Origin: an uncultured Roseburia sp. | Lineage (GTDB): Bacteria > Bacillota_A > Clostridia > Lachnospirales > Lachnospiraceae | Length of the DNA: 59,378 nucleotides | Direction: 5' to 3' | Assembly (NCBI GenBank): GCA_900557275.1 | Contig: USRX01000011.1 | Coordinates: 1 to 59,378 of the forward strand | Part shown: in pieces, positions 8,441-17,030 of the stretch | Layout of the letters: each line of letters starts with the position of its first letter | How positions within the stretch are numbered: position 1 is the first letter of the stretch | Position numbers and translations under genes: made by a program | The notes under the pieces: generated by a model | What the model was told of the DNA's origin: nothing | The model's input: only the letters and a program-made list of their open reading frames with translations | Database searches by the model: none

Positions 8441-10448
8441 CCATCATTCCCATAATATTCTTCATATAATTCCCACTCATTGCCAAAATCATTGGAGCAT
8501 AGGCATCTCTACCAGAGATATTAAAAAATGTTGGATTATCTTTATAGTAAAATTTCCATTTTTCTACAAATTCCAAAATACCATATTGTACAGCTAAAAC
8601 TTCTGATGTATTTCCATCGTATTCTTTGAATCTACATTTATAGTCATTATGTAAATCCGGATAAAATCCTCTTAAACTTCCATGTGGAGCATCCAATAGC
8701 ATTTCCCAATACAGATTGTGTTTTTTATCTGGATTATGCAGTTTCCATAAATCTCTATTTTCTCTTTGTGAATACATATAACTTACCAATTTTCCACTCT
8801 GTAAAAAAGTTTCACTCGTATCAGGTTCAGCATTATGGCAGGAATTTGTACCAGCAATCATTCCAATTATATTGCAATTCATATTCCATATTGAATTAAC
8901 AATATAATCTAGCATAATTGCTCCACTTCCAGCCCAACCAATGTCAACAGCCAGTACTTGTCTACTATTCTCTAAATTTTCATCAAAATATATTTTAGCT
9001 GCTTCTAACTGTTCTTCATAATGTCCAAGAACTTCTTCCCATAAATTTCCCAAATATTCTTTTACATTTTGTACATTTTTATCAGTTAATTGTGTTGTAT
9101 CTTTATAATTAAATTCCTGTAAGAATGGATCTAACATATCATCCAATTCCATAGAAGAAAAAATTTGATGCAGCGAATAATCCTGATTTATTTTATGATA
9201 CAAAAAGCGTCGAAAATAGTCGTATTTAAAATAACTTGCAGACATCTTAGTTGCTGCTAATCTCGACCAATATATATATTTACATTTTTCTTTTTCTTCA
9301 GGATATAACTTCTCATATGCCTTTCGTAAAATATCTCCATCTCTTGCCAGAAAAAGAATTTTTTCTATATTGTGTTGTTGAACATAATCATGAATAAACT
9401 GACAATATCCGGTAACAAATAAGCCTCCATATATAAAACCATATTCATATTCTTTTGAATATTCTTTTAATCCATTATGAATATGAGCATTTACAATTCC
9501 TCGGTAAATACTCCCTGTTATAGAAGACATATCATAAGGTCTAAATTGTTTTCCGGCTACATTTACATTTATATAATGTTTTGTTTTAAATCCGTGTTTT
9601 TGAGCATTCTCTATATCTGAAATATAATTATCCCCAATGTGGATATATTTCAAATTATCTTTTTGTAATAGTTCTTTTTCACATGTTTTCACATACTCAT
9701 ATATATGACCATCACTCTTCGACTTCTGAAGATCGCATGATACATAATAATTGTCAAACACTTCATATCCGACATTTTGAAGCAAATCTTGAATCTGTTT
9801 GGTATTCAAATACATATCAGATATAATAATTATTCTTTTATGCAATTTTTTTAGTTCTTTAACAACTTCATACATATAAGGATTTGCAAAACAATATTTT
9901 TTTTCAAACTGCAGCTCATACAAAATGCCTGTATCTTTTTCTATCCCCGTTTGTGTCGAAATCACATCATATATTTCTTCAAGATTAACCTCATATGTAT
10001 TTTTATCCTTAAATTTCTTTTCACGGGCTTTCCACTCTAATTCCTGTCGGATTCGCTTAAAATCCATATAGCTTAATTTATCTCCAATAAAATAAAATAA
10101 ATCTGTTGGATCCGAGAATGGGCGAAAAATCAACGTATCAAATACATCAAAAGAAATTACATCATACTCTGCCAATTCTTCGACCATTTTCTGAACAGAA
10201 CCGTATTGTGATAATGATGATTCACTTCCTTTTTCATAAAGTGTTTTTATTTCATAAAACGGATATTTTTCTGTTTTTCCTATTTTTTTATAGTGAAATA
10301 CATGATACAGAATATTTAGACCTATTAAATAACTCCAAGCTTCTATTCGCTGTATTCCTTCTACGCTAGATCGTTTCTTTTTATAACGTTGCTGAATTCC
10401 TGGTACCTGATTCACTAACTTATCATAACATTTTAATCGAATTCCCAT
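8424..10448 (-). CDS. HAD-domain protein of the COG5610 type
   Basis: A 674-residue, apparently soluble protein. Residues about 95-300 form a HAD phosphatase-like domain: motif I FDVFDT (D101, D104), motif II IIISDMYL, and motif IV IGDNYISDI. The C-terminal half contains FLARDGDILRKAYEKLYP, a block found in predicted hydrolases (COG5610) that occur almost only in capsule and O-antigen loci of Firmicutes, then VDIGWAGSG. The exact reaction is not established; phosphatase or phosphotransfer chemistry on a glycan intermediate is an inference from the HAD motifs. The homologous gene at 14.3-16.0 kb keeps only the second domain. Start: ATG 10448 with AGGAG. Confidence 0.8.
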   Translation of the reverse strand: MGIRLKCYDKLVNQVPGIQQRYKKKRSSVEGIQRIEAWSYLIGLNILYHVFHYKKIGKTEKYPFYEIKTLYEKGSESSLSQYGSVQKMVEELAEYDVISFDVFDTLIFRPFSDPTDLFYFIGDKLSYMDFKRIRQELEWKAREKKFKDKNTYEVNLEEIYDVISTQTGIEKDTGILYELQFEKKYCFANPYMYEVVKELKKLHKRIIIISDMYLNTKQIQDLLQNVGYEVFDNYYVSCDLQKSKSDGHIYEYVKTCEKELLQKDNLKYIHIGDNYISDIENAQKHGFKTKHYINVNVAGKQFRPYDMSSITGSIYRGIVNAHIHNGLKEYSKEYEYGFIYGGLFVTGYCQFIHDYVQQHNIEKILFLARDGDILRKAYEKLYPEEKEKCKYIYWSRLAATKMSASYFKYDYFRRFLYHKINQDYSLHQIFSSMELDDMLDPFLQEFNYKDTTQLTDKNVQNVKEYLGNLWEEVLGHYEEQLEAAKIYFDENLENSRQVLAVDIGWAGSGAIMLDYIVNSIWNMNCNIIGMIAGTNSCHNAEPDTSETFLQSGKLVSYMYSQRENRDLWKLHNPDKKHNLYWEMLLDAPHGSLRGFYPDLHNDYKCRFKEYDGNTSEVLAVQYGILEFVEKWKFYYKDNPTFFNISGRDAYAPMILAMSGNYMKNIMGMMDDANI

Positions 10449-10531
10449 AAATCTCCTGCTCTTACTTAATACACTATAAGTATGTTGTTTTATTAAAAAA
10501 ATAAATTACCCCACATTCCTTTTCAATATCA

Positions 10532-11446
10532 CTAAATGTTTTTTAATTTATTCTGCAATTCGTGAATCTGTTTTTTTAATTCAAATATTGCTAATTCATT
10601 CACTGTTCTTGTCTGTAATCGATTCAATAAAGATTGCTCATTTCTCAAATTTTCCAGTGTATTTACATTGGAATATCCATTTACAACATCTAAAGCACGT
10701 TCCATATAATAATAAGTATCTGACATATAATGCAATGGATGTAGCCCATGAATATGATTTTCCGATGAATGCAAAAAGCGCGGTAATTTTATCATTTGAC
10801 ATCCCGGTAAAAATCTATATAACATTTCATATAACTTTTCCAACCACTCATTACTTTCTCCAATATTATATCGAGAATCATGTTTATGAAGTCTTCCATC
10901 ATTTCCTAATATATCGGATGCATATATAGCCTCTATTATCACAATCTGCTCTGGTTTATATCCATCTGGATTAGTAGAGCCGTATAATATTTCAGATGTA
11001 AATTTACGATACTTTTTCTCTAATAGCTTTTGTTCCTGTTGTATTGGATGAAATCTATCTACTATTGTATACTCTCTTTCTTTTTTCAAAAGCTGTTCAT
11101 ACTGATCTTCTTTTCCCGGCATCTGAGCAATCTGTCCTGATGTCTTCCCTTTGATCTGACATCTTTCCATCAATTCATCTGCCAGATCAATGACTAGAAT
11201 ATCAGATTTATTTTTTTTCAAAATCTGGGGCAACAATTTTTGCGTTTGAATTTTAAAAAGCGTTTTTTCATATTCTGTCATATTCATTTCCTGAATATTT
11301 TCTTCGTGAAATCTTACTGCCTTTTCATATAAAGTACTGATTGGTATCTGTGTAACACATCTTTTAAATTCATATTTTCCTGGACTAACATATCGAAATA
11401 AATCTCTGCTTACACAACTTCCATATACATCTACTGTTATTGCCAT
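10532..11446 (-). CDS. DUF6270 domain protein
   Basis: A 304-residue protein whose start, VDVYGSCVSRDLFRY, matches the DUF6270 signature in which a Gly-Ser-Cys sits where SGNH hydrolases place their nucleophile. A later block, HKHDSRYNIGES and LHPLHYMSDTYYYM, carries His/Asp residues that could complete such a site. The last 50 residues are a predicted coiled coil (LENLRNEQSLLNRLQ onward). These proteins recur in teichoic-acid and capsule clusters, and their biochemical role is unproven. An acyl-modifying or transferase role is an inference. Start: ATG 11446 with AAAGGAAG upstream. It directly follows the ABC ATPase gene in the operon order. Confidence 0.7.
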   Translation of the reverse strand: MAITVDVYGSCVSRDLFRYVSPGKYEFKRCVTQIPISTLYEKAVRFHEENIQEMNMTEYEKTLFKIQTQKLLPQILKKNKSDILVIDLADELMERCQIKGKTSGQIAQMPGKEDQYEQLLKKEREYTIVDRFHPIQQEQKLLEKKYRKFTSEILYGSTNPDGYKPEQIVIIEAIYASDILGNDGRLHKHDSRYNIGESNEWLEKLYEMLYRFLPGCQMIKLPRFLHSSENHIHGLHPLHYMSDTYYYMERALDVVNGYSNVNTLENLRNEQSLLNRLQTRTVNELAIFELKKQIHELQNKLKNI

Positions 11447-11479
11447 ATATTTCTTCCTTTCATTGTTTATAGGGATTTA

Positions 11480-13372
11480 TCAATTTTCCTGTTGCATTTT
11501 TTCATAAGCTGTACATACTACATCTGGATCACCAACTGCCCTTAACCGACCCTTCTCAATCCATACCACTTTTGTACAATTTTTACGGATAACAGCCGGC
11601 GAATGTGACACAATTAAAACGGTAGAACCACCATGAATCATTTTTTGTATCCGCTGCTCACTCTTCTTTCTGAAGAACATATCTCCAACACTCAATACCT
11701 CATCCAATATTAAAATTTCCGGTATCTCACGCACAGTAGCAATTGCAAACCCCAACCTTGAAACCATACCTGATGAATAGTTTTTAACCTTTTCATCCAT
11801 AAATCCTCCTAATTCGGCAAACTTTACAATTTCATCATATTTTTCATCAATATATTCTTTCGTATAACCGATAATTGCCCCATTCAAATATACATTTTCC
11901 CTGCCGGTCAGTTCCATATCAAATCCGGTTCCCAAAGTTAAAAGCTGTACTTTATTTCTATCTACAATGACTTTTCCCGCTGTTGGCTTCAAAACACCGG
12001 AAATAATCTTTAATATTGTACTTTTTCCAGAACCATTCGTTCCAATAATACCTACAACATCGCCCTTCATGACCTGAAAGCTGATATCGTCCAGTGCCCG
12101 GAATGTAGATACGGAACGCTGTCTTTTTAAAGTACGGATCACAAGCTCTTTTACACTGCTGGATTCATCCTTTTCTCTTTTAAAATCAATAGTGACATGA
12201 TCTACTAAAATCTCTATTTCATCTTCTATCAAATAATCAGAAGCCTTTTGATAATCCTCCTTTTTCAAAGATCTTGTTTCTTGTATCATTTCTTCTTCCG
12301 GATTTTCAATAACTTTTTTTTCGTATATTTGATCCAGAGGCGATGTTTTTCGAAGATTATCTTCAATATTAATATTCCATATTTCGTTCGATTGGATATT
12401 CTTTTCTTTATTCTTATTCTGTTTGACAGCTTGTTTAGAAATTTTTATTCTAAATATAATTAAAATAAGACAAATTAAAATCACTATGCCAAGACAGAGT
12501 AATTCCTTTTGATTATCATTAATAAAACTTTTCCATGATATGTTTTTAGCATCAGCGGATTGATTATCCTGCACATCCGAGTTTTCCTCTTTAACAGCCG
12601 AATCTCGCGCCACCGTCTCCTGCCCGTTTTGTGCAGTATCCGCTTTCTGTACTTTTTCCGCACGGTTTACATACAACATATATTTGGCTTTTTCATGCTT
12701 ATCATTTTCTGCGATCACGGAAATCACATTTTCGCCCTGCTGCAAGGTGGTATCGGATATCTCACAGTAAACATCCGACGGTTCGGTCTCGATCTCTGCC
12801 TTTTCAATCTCCGAACCGACTGCCATCGTGTAGCGTGTCAAATCTGAACGAAATCCGTTTAACGCTGTTCCATTGACTTTAATGCTACTTAATTTACAGC
12901 TTTCCGGTATCTGGATCTGGATGGGAACTTCCGTTTCCGCCATGGTCTGCTGTGTTCCGTCCTGAAGTGTAAGGACACTGTTTTCAATCGTTGCAACCGT
13001 CATTCCGGACATCTTCGTCTTAAAAGAAAGCATTCTTTTGAATTCTTTGGTTTTTACCCCTGTACTGTCCAGTTTGACAAGTCCCGGTTCGACCAGTTCT
13101 CCGCCCTGTTGAAATTCCAGCATATCCGCATCATATCGGATTGTCATCTCTACATGATCCAATGTCTGATCACTGGACGCATACACGCCCAGAAACACAT
13201 TGGCATCCAGCGTCCACTCATAGGATTCTGATCCAAAATAGACTTTCTCCCCTGCTGCCTTTGCAGTTCCCGGATGCAGCAGAAAGATTCCCAGCACAAG
13301 AGCCAGAAAGCCTGTCAGCAAACGATAATATTTCTTTTTTTTCACTGCCTGTTTCGTTTTTACAAATCTCAT
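11480..13372 (-). CDS. Polysaccharide ABC exporter ATPase fused to an extracytoplasmic sensor-like region
   Basis: A 630-residue chimera. Residues 18-40 are a signal sequence or first TM. Residues 42-155 resemble a cohesin-like beta-sandwich (VYFGSES start, VEMTIRYDADMLEF). Residues 160-236 resemble a cadherin-like beta-sandwich (SSIKVNGTALNGFRSDLTRY). Residues 237-288 are a linker and 291-308 a TM helix. Residues 386-630 are a TagH/Wzt-type ATPase: Walker A GTNGSGKST (444-452), signature YSSGMVSRL (532-540), Walker B ILILDE (553-558), switch His 590. With two TMs the N-terminal domains lie outside and the ATPase inside. It powers export of the lipid-linked glycan with the permease encoded just upstream. 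Known TagH proteins carry extra sequence C-terminal to the ATPase, so this order is unusual. The linker/TM coding stretch is very AT-rich. Confidence 0.88.
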   Translation of the reverse strand: MRFVKTKQAVKKKKYYRLLTGFLALVLGIFLLHPGTAKAAGEKVYFGSESYEWTLDANVFLGVYASSDQTLDHVEMTIRYDADMLEFQQGGELVEPGLVKLDSTGVKTKEFKRMLSFKTKMSGMTVATIENSVLTLQDGTQQTMAETEVPIQIQIPESCKLSSIKVNGTALNGFRSDLTRYTMAVGSEIEKAEIETEPSDVYCEISDTTLQQGENVISVIAENDKHEKAKYMLYVNRAEKVQKADTAQNGQETVARDSAVKEENSDVQDNQSADAKNISWKSFINDNQKELLCLGIVILICLILIIFRIKISKQAVKQNKNKEKNIQSNEIWNINIEDNLRKTSPLDQIYEKKVIENPEEEMIQETRSLKKEDYQKASDYLIEDEIEILVDHVTIDFKREKDESSSVKELVIRTLKRQRSVSTFRALDDISFQVMKGDVVGIIGTNGSGKSTILKIISGVLKPTAGKVIVDRNKVQLLTLGTGFDMELTGRENVYLNGAIIGYTKEYIDEKYDEIVKFAELGGFMDEKVKNYSSGMVSRLGFAIATVREIPEILILDEVLSVGDMFFRKKSEQRIQKMIHGGSTVLIVSHSPAVIRKNCTKVVWIEKGRLRAVGDPDVVCTAYEKMQQEN

Positions 13373-13512
13373 AATTTCCCTGTATGATAATCAGAATATT
13401 TATTATCACATATTCCTTTCCATTTACATTTTCAGCTATAAAGCATTACAGATTACATACACTGCATGATTTTTTGTCACGATGTTGTACAAAATACAGC
13501 AGTCAGATTCTT

Positions 13513-14286
13513 TTAGATCTTCTGCATAATCTTATTTTTATTGCATCTGAAAATGGTGTAACCGATCAGATAACTTCCCACTGCCCACAGTATGATTTTC
13601 ATAATCTCTGCTGTCGGCGGCAGTGCTCTGTACAATACCAGGCATCGCATGCTGTCAATATAATTAAAGATCGGATTGCAGCCGATGATTTTCTGTAAAA
13701 AATCCGGCAGCTGCTGAACCGGATAAAAAATGGCAGACATATACAGCCACAGCGTCAGCACAACGGAATACAGATGTTTTACATCACCGAAAAACACATA
13801 AGCAGTTGCCAGAATATACGAGATTCCCAGTGCAAATATCACGAGCAAAAATACAATGACTGGAAGAAAAAGCAATGCCGGACTCGGTATTACCCGGAAT
13901 ACACAGATCATTAGGGCAAATGCGATCATGGAATACAGAAAGTTGATGACCGCTGTATATACCCTCGCCAGAACAAAGATCTGCATGGGAAATTTTACTT
14001 TGATCAGCATCATTTTATTATCCACCAGCGTTGTCATCGCCGAATTCGTCGCTCCGGTAAATAACTGCCAGATAACATTTCCGCACAGATAATAGATCGG
14101 ATAGTTTTCAATCGAATGTTTGAACATATAAGAAAAGATCATAGACATAACGGCCATTGTCAGCAATGGGTTCAACACGCTCCATACAATGCCAAGCTTT
14201 GATCTCGAATATTTTCTTTTTATCTCTCTGGATGTCAGTTCCCGTATGACAAACCAGTATTGTTTTCTTTGTTCCGCTTTATCCAT
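13513..14286 (-). CDS. ABC-2 type polysaccharide/teichoic acid export permease
   Basis: The membrane partner of the downstream ATPase: a TagG/Wzm-type permease of 257 residues. The cytoplasmic amphipathic N-terminus (LTSREIKRKYSRSKLGIVWSVLNPLLTMAVM) is characteristic of the family, followed by about six TM helices. FFGDVKHLYSVVLTLWLYMSAIFYP is the usual conserved periplasmic-side block. I set the start at ATG 14286 (GGAG 9 bases upstream) because the longer frame from 14343 adds 19 residues that lie inside the upstream gene and do not look like the family. This ATG overlaps the end of the upstream gene by 8 bases. It is likely to move undecaprenyl-linked glycan across the membrane. Confidence 0.93.
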   Translation of the reverse strand: MDKAEQRKQYWFVIRELTSREIKRKYSRSKLGIVWSVLNPLLTMAVMSMIFSYMFKHSIENYPIYYLCGNVIWQLFTGATNSAMTTLVDNKMMLIKVKFPMQIFVLARVYTAVINFLYSMIAFALMICVFRVIPSPALLFLPVIVFLLVIFALGISYILATAYVFFGDVKHLYSVVLTLWLYMSAIFYPVQQLPDFLQKIIGCNPIFNYIDSMRCLVLYRALPPTAEIMKIILWAVGSYLIGYTIFRCNKNKIMQKI

Positions 14287-15994
14287 AATTCTTTCTCCAC
14301 AATCGTTTCTTTCTGAGATATAACAGGTATTTATATGCCGCATACCGGTGCAGATGCCGTTTCACATGCTGCCCGTTTCTCACTGCGCTTCCTTCATACC
14401 ATGGGCTTTCCCTGATATATTTCTTTTCCAGTCCACACATGACCTTAATCTTATTCCATATATGATTGGAGGTAAGTTCTTCCTCTGTCATGACTTCTGC
14501 AATCTGGCGATTTCCATCATCCAGCACATCGTCGGAAAAACGATGATTTCCAAACTGTTCTACTTCTGCTTCCGTCGGCTCTCCCATAAAAATGCGAAGC
14601 AGACGAAAAATTGTTTTCCTGTCATTTTCACACAACAAGTCCGCTTCTGAATGGATATTCGGAAGCATCTTTTCTGTATAACGGAGCATATGCCCCTCTA
14701 TTTTTTTCATAAAATGGTACTGCTGCTCTGATATTTCTGCATAAACCGGTGCATAACCATCCGCCATCTTGCAGTATCCCATCGTCATGCCATGCGGCGC
14801 ACTAAATATGGTTTCAAACAAGCTGTTGCTGAAATATACTTTTTCCCGAATATGCTCTCCCGGAGAAAAGTAATAACTATGGTATGTTTTCGGATCTACG
14901 CCCTCAGGTAATTCATATAATCCCCAGTAATATCCTTCCATCTCTGTTTCAGCATGTCTTGTTATTTCTGGTGTATTTATCTGTTCCGCATCTAATGTTG
15001 TTTCTACTGTATTTTCCTGCTCCGCATCTAATATTCTTTCTGCTATATTTGTCTGTTCTGCATCTGATACTCTTTTCAGTTCGTCTGACAGTATTGCCTG
15101 TTGTCTTTCCAGAGGCACTACCCGTTTTTCCTTTATAAAACGAACCGCATCGTTCAATACTTTCTGCATGGAACCGATCCATCCGCTGTCTACCAATGCA
15201 GATGGAATGTCATCCAACAGTCCCTCCTGTTCCAGATAACCTTCAAAACCCGGCAATGCCTCTCTGGAATGAGATTCCAGGCAGTTTCTGAAATAGACAT
15301 TTTTTTCCAATGCCTGACGGATCTGCTCCAGCTTTGCATAGGGAATATTTTCCTGCATCCGAAACATTGTCTGTGAATTTCTCTGAAATTCTTCGTTCAA
15401 CATCTCCAGAACATTCTGTTTTTCCTGTTCCTCCAGTGCTCCACGGTTCAGGATTCGATCCATGGTAAGATCAATTCCGCCTCTGCATATGTATTCCAGC
15501 GCTTCTGTATAGTTTCTGTGATACATCGGCACACGAATGGAATATCTGGAGCAGCTCAGATATTTACAGGAAATCGGCAACTGCAACTTTTTGCATATTT
15601 TATCTGCCGCCTGATACATCAGATATCCATCCCTGGCAAGGAAATACAGCCGCTTTGTACCTGCTGCAACTGCTTCCCTTAAGACCCAGCAGACAAATCC
15701 ATGCAGGGCAGGCGCAAGAACATAATCATATACGTTTCTTTCTTCTTCGTTTTCAGGAATCTTCTCACATACATTCTTTTCTTCGGCATTCCCAGACATA
15801 CCATTTTCATATGTGGATTTTTCACAAGCTGCATCTTCGGTTATAAAATCATTACATGCCGAATCCCCGGATGTAAAATTTTCATATATTTTCGCTTCAT
15901 CTGATTCTCCCGGGGCAGACCGATATAATTCCGGACACTGTTGCAGGATCTGCTTATATCTGTTGAGTCTGTCTTCCCTCGTATCTTTCCACAT
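14279..15994 (-). CDS. COG5610-like protein without the HAD domain
   Basis: A 571-residue protein related to the C-terminal half of the HAD protein at 8.4-10.4 kb. The shared landmark is FLARDGYLMYQAADKI (residues 118-133), and VDSGWIGSMQ (268-277) matches VDIGWAGSG there. The HAD domain is absent. Residues 36-80 are a Glu/Asn/Cys-rich low-complexity stretch. Residues 311-346 hold three imperfect 12-residue repeats beginning DAEQ. No TM is evident. Function unknown; its place between a GT2 gene and the exporter permease suggests glycan assembly or chain-length control, but that is inference. Start: ATG 15994, GAGG 10 bases upstream, 41-base overlap with the GT2 gene. Confidence 0.7.
   Translation of the reverse strand: MWKDTREDRLNRYKQILQQCPELYRSAPGESDEAKIYENFTSGDSACNDFITEDAACEKSTYENGMSGNAEEKNVCEKIPENEEERNVYDYVLAPALHGFVCWVLREAVAAGTKRLYFLARDGYLMYQAADKICKKLQLPISCKYLSCSRYSIRVPMYHRNYTEALEYICRGGIDLTMDRILNRGALEEQEKQNVLEMLNEEFQRNSQTMFRMQENIPYAKLEQIRQALEKNVYFRNCLESHSREALPGFEGYLEQEGLLDDIPSALVDSGWIGSMQKVLNDAVRFIKEKRVVPLERQQAILSDELKRVSDAEQTNIAERILDAEQENTVETTLDAEQINTPEITRHAETEMEGYYWGLYELPEGVDPKTYHSYYFSPGEHIREKVYFSNSLFETIFSAPHGMTMGYCKMADGYAPVYAEISEQQYHFMKKIEGHMLRYTEKMLPNIHSEADLLCENDRKTIFRLLRIFMGEPTEAEVEQFGNHRFSDDVLDDGNRQIAEVMTEEELTSNHIWNKIKVMCGLEKKYIRESPWYEGSAVRNGQHVKRHLHRYAAYKYLLYLRKKRLWRKNYG
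14957..15064 (-). repeat. 36-bp in-frame tandem repeats (3 copies)
   Basis: Three imperfect 36-base units encode DAEQTNIAERIL, DAEQENTVETTL and DAEQINTPEITR, followed by a degenerate HAETEMEG. They interrupt the otherwise conserved COG5610-like domain between VDSGW and the YYWGLYELP block. They are probably a recent expansion in a surface loop or linker. Confidence 0.75.
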
Positions 15995-16838
15995 GCATCT
16001 CTTTCCTCAATTTCATTTTTAGTCTGTTTAATATGGAATACGGCAGCAAACCGGTAAGCAACGGTTTGATTACATAAAAGAAGGTAGACAAATGCAATAT
16101 TTTCAGCGAACGAAAACCGCGAAAACGGATTCCTACTTCTTCTATCTGATATTGATATTTTCTGTGATGATATGTATTCTGATCTTCTCTGTAAAAAAAT
16201 AATTCTTCCTGAAGATTGTAGCCCTGATACCCTTCCGAATGCAGCCGCATGAACAGCTCATAATCTTCTCCCCGTCTGGAGATTTTATATCCATGACAGG
16301 CTGTCAAAACTTCTTTTCGGAATATGACAGCCGGATGAACATAGGGAGAATACTTCAGAAAATCTTCTGCCTTTGGAATCCTTGGCATCTTTCGATCCCC
16401 CCAGCGTCCATTCTCGTTGATCAGCGCCGTATTGCATCCAACCCATTGATATTCCGGATGTGTTTCCAGAAATTCGCACATCTTCTGGAAACGTAATGGT
16501 GCAGAAATATCATCCCCATCCATTCTGGCTACATATTTGCCTCTGACCTGTGCAAGACAAACATTCAGTCCATATGCCAGACCATGATTTTCTTTTCCTT
16601 CTATATACCGGATCCGTTCATCCAGAGATACTGCCCGTTGAATCTGCGCCAGATATTCTGAATCTGACCCATCATTATATAAAAGCAGTTCCCAGTGTGA
16701 ATATTTTTGCTGAATGATCGATCTGACAGCAGACATCAGCTGTGCTTTATCCTCCGGGTTATACACACACATGATTACACTGATCAGCGGTTCCTTTCTT
16801 TTCAAAACCGCATGTTTCATATTCTCTTTTCTTTTCAT
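15954..16838 (-). CDS. GT2 family glycosyltransferase
   Basis: A 294-residue GT-A glycosyltransferase. Landmarks are ISVIMCVYNPEDKAQL near the N-terminus, YNDGSDSEYL, RYIEGKENHGLAYGLN, the metal-binding MDGDDIS motif, and SRRGEDYELFMRLH as the general-base/acceptor region. It most resembles the WaaE/EpsE-like GT2 enzymes that add internal sugars. Two in-frame starts are possible: the first Met at 16838 and another six codons later. The 3' end overlaps the next gene by 41 bases, showing tight coupling. GC content is visibly higher than in the distal part of the locus. Confidence 0.92.
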   Translation of the reverse strand: MKRKENMKHAVLKRKEPLISVIMCVYNPEDKAQLMSAVRSIIQQKYSHWELLLYNDGSDSEYLAQIQRAVSLDERIRYIEGKENHGLAYGLNVCLAQVRGKYVARMDGDDISAPLRFQKMCEFLETHPEYQWVGCNTALINENGRWGDRKMPRIPKAEDFLKYSPYVHPAVIFRKEVLTACHGYKISRRGEDYELFMRLHSEGYQGYNLQEELFFYREDQNTYHHRKYQYQIEEVGIRFRGFRSLKILHLSTFFYVIKPLLTGLLPYSILNRLKMKLRKEMHVERYEGRQTQQI

Positions 16839-16889
16839 AAACTTTCTTCATCTCTCAGTCTGTTATAACATAAGTAAAAATGACTTATG

Positions 16890-17030
16890 ACCAACATCCA
16901 ACGCTCGTCAATCATAGGAACATATTGACTCTCATGCACGCATTATCTGATGAGTCAAAACAGTTCATAATCAGCATTCGTCGTTCAATCATGCAAGTAT
17001 GTTGACTCGCTAGCACTCATCCTTTCATAT
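16890..17030. repeat. Imperfect 77-bp-period direct repeat at the 3' end of the GT4 gene
   Basis: The last codons of the GT4 gene and the sequence after its stop are repeated imperfectly in the spacer. CATATTGACT at 16921-16930 corresponds to TATGTTGACT at 16998-17007, with matching CAATCAT and GCACxCAT blocks on both sides. The spacing is 77 bases. It looks like a decayed tandem duplication of a gene end, which would explain an unusually loose spacer (146 bases) in an otherwise overlapping operon. A 7-bp inverted repeat CATAAGT/ACTTATG sits beside it at 16869-16889. Confidence 0.45.
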
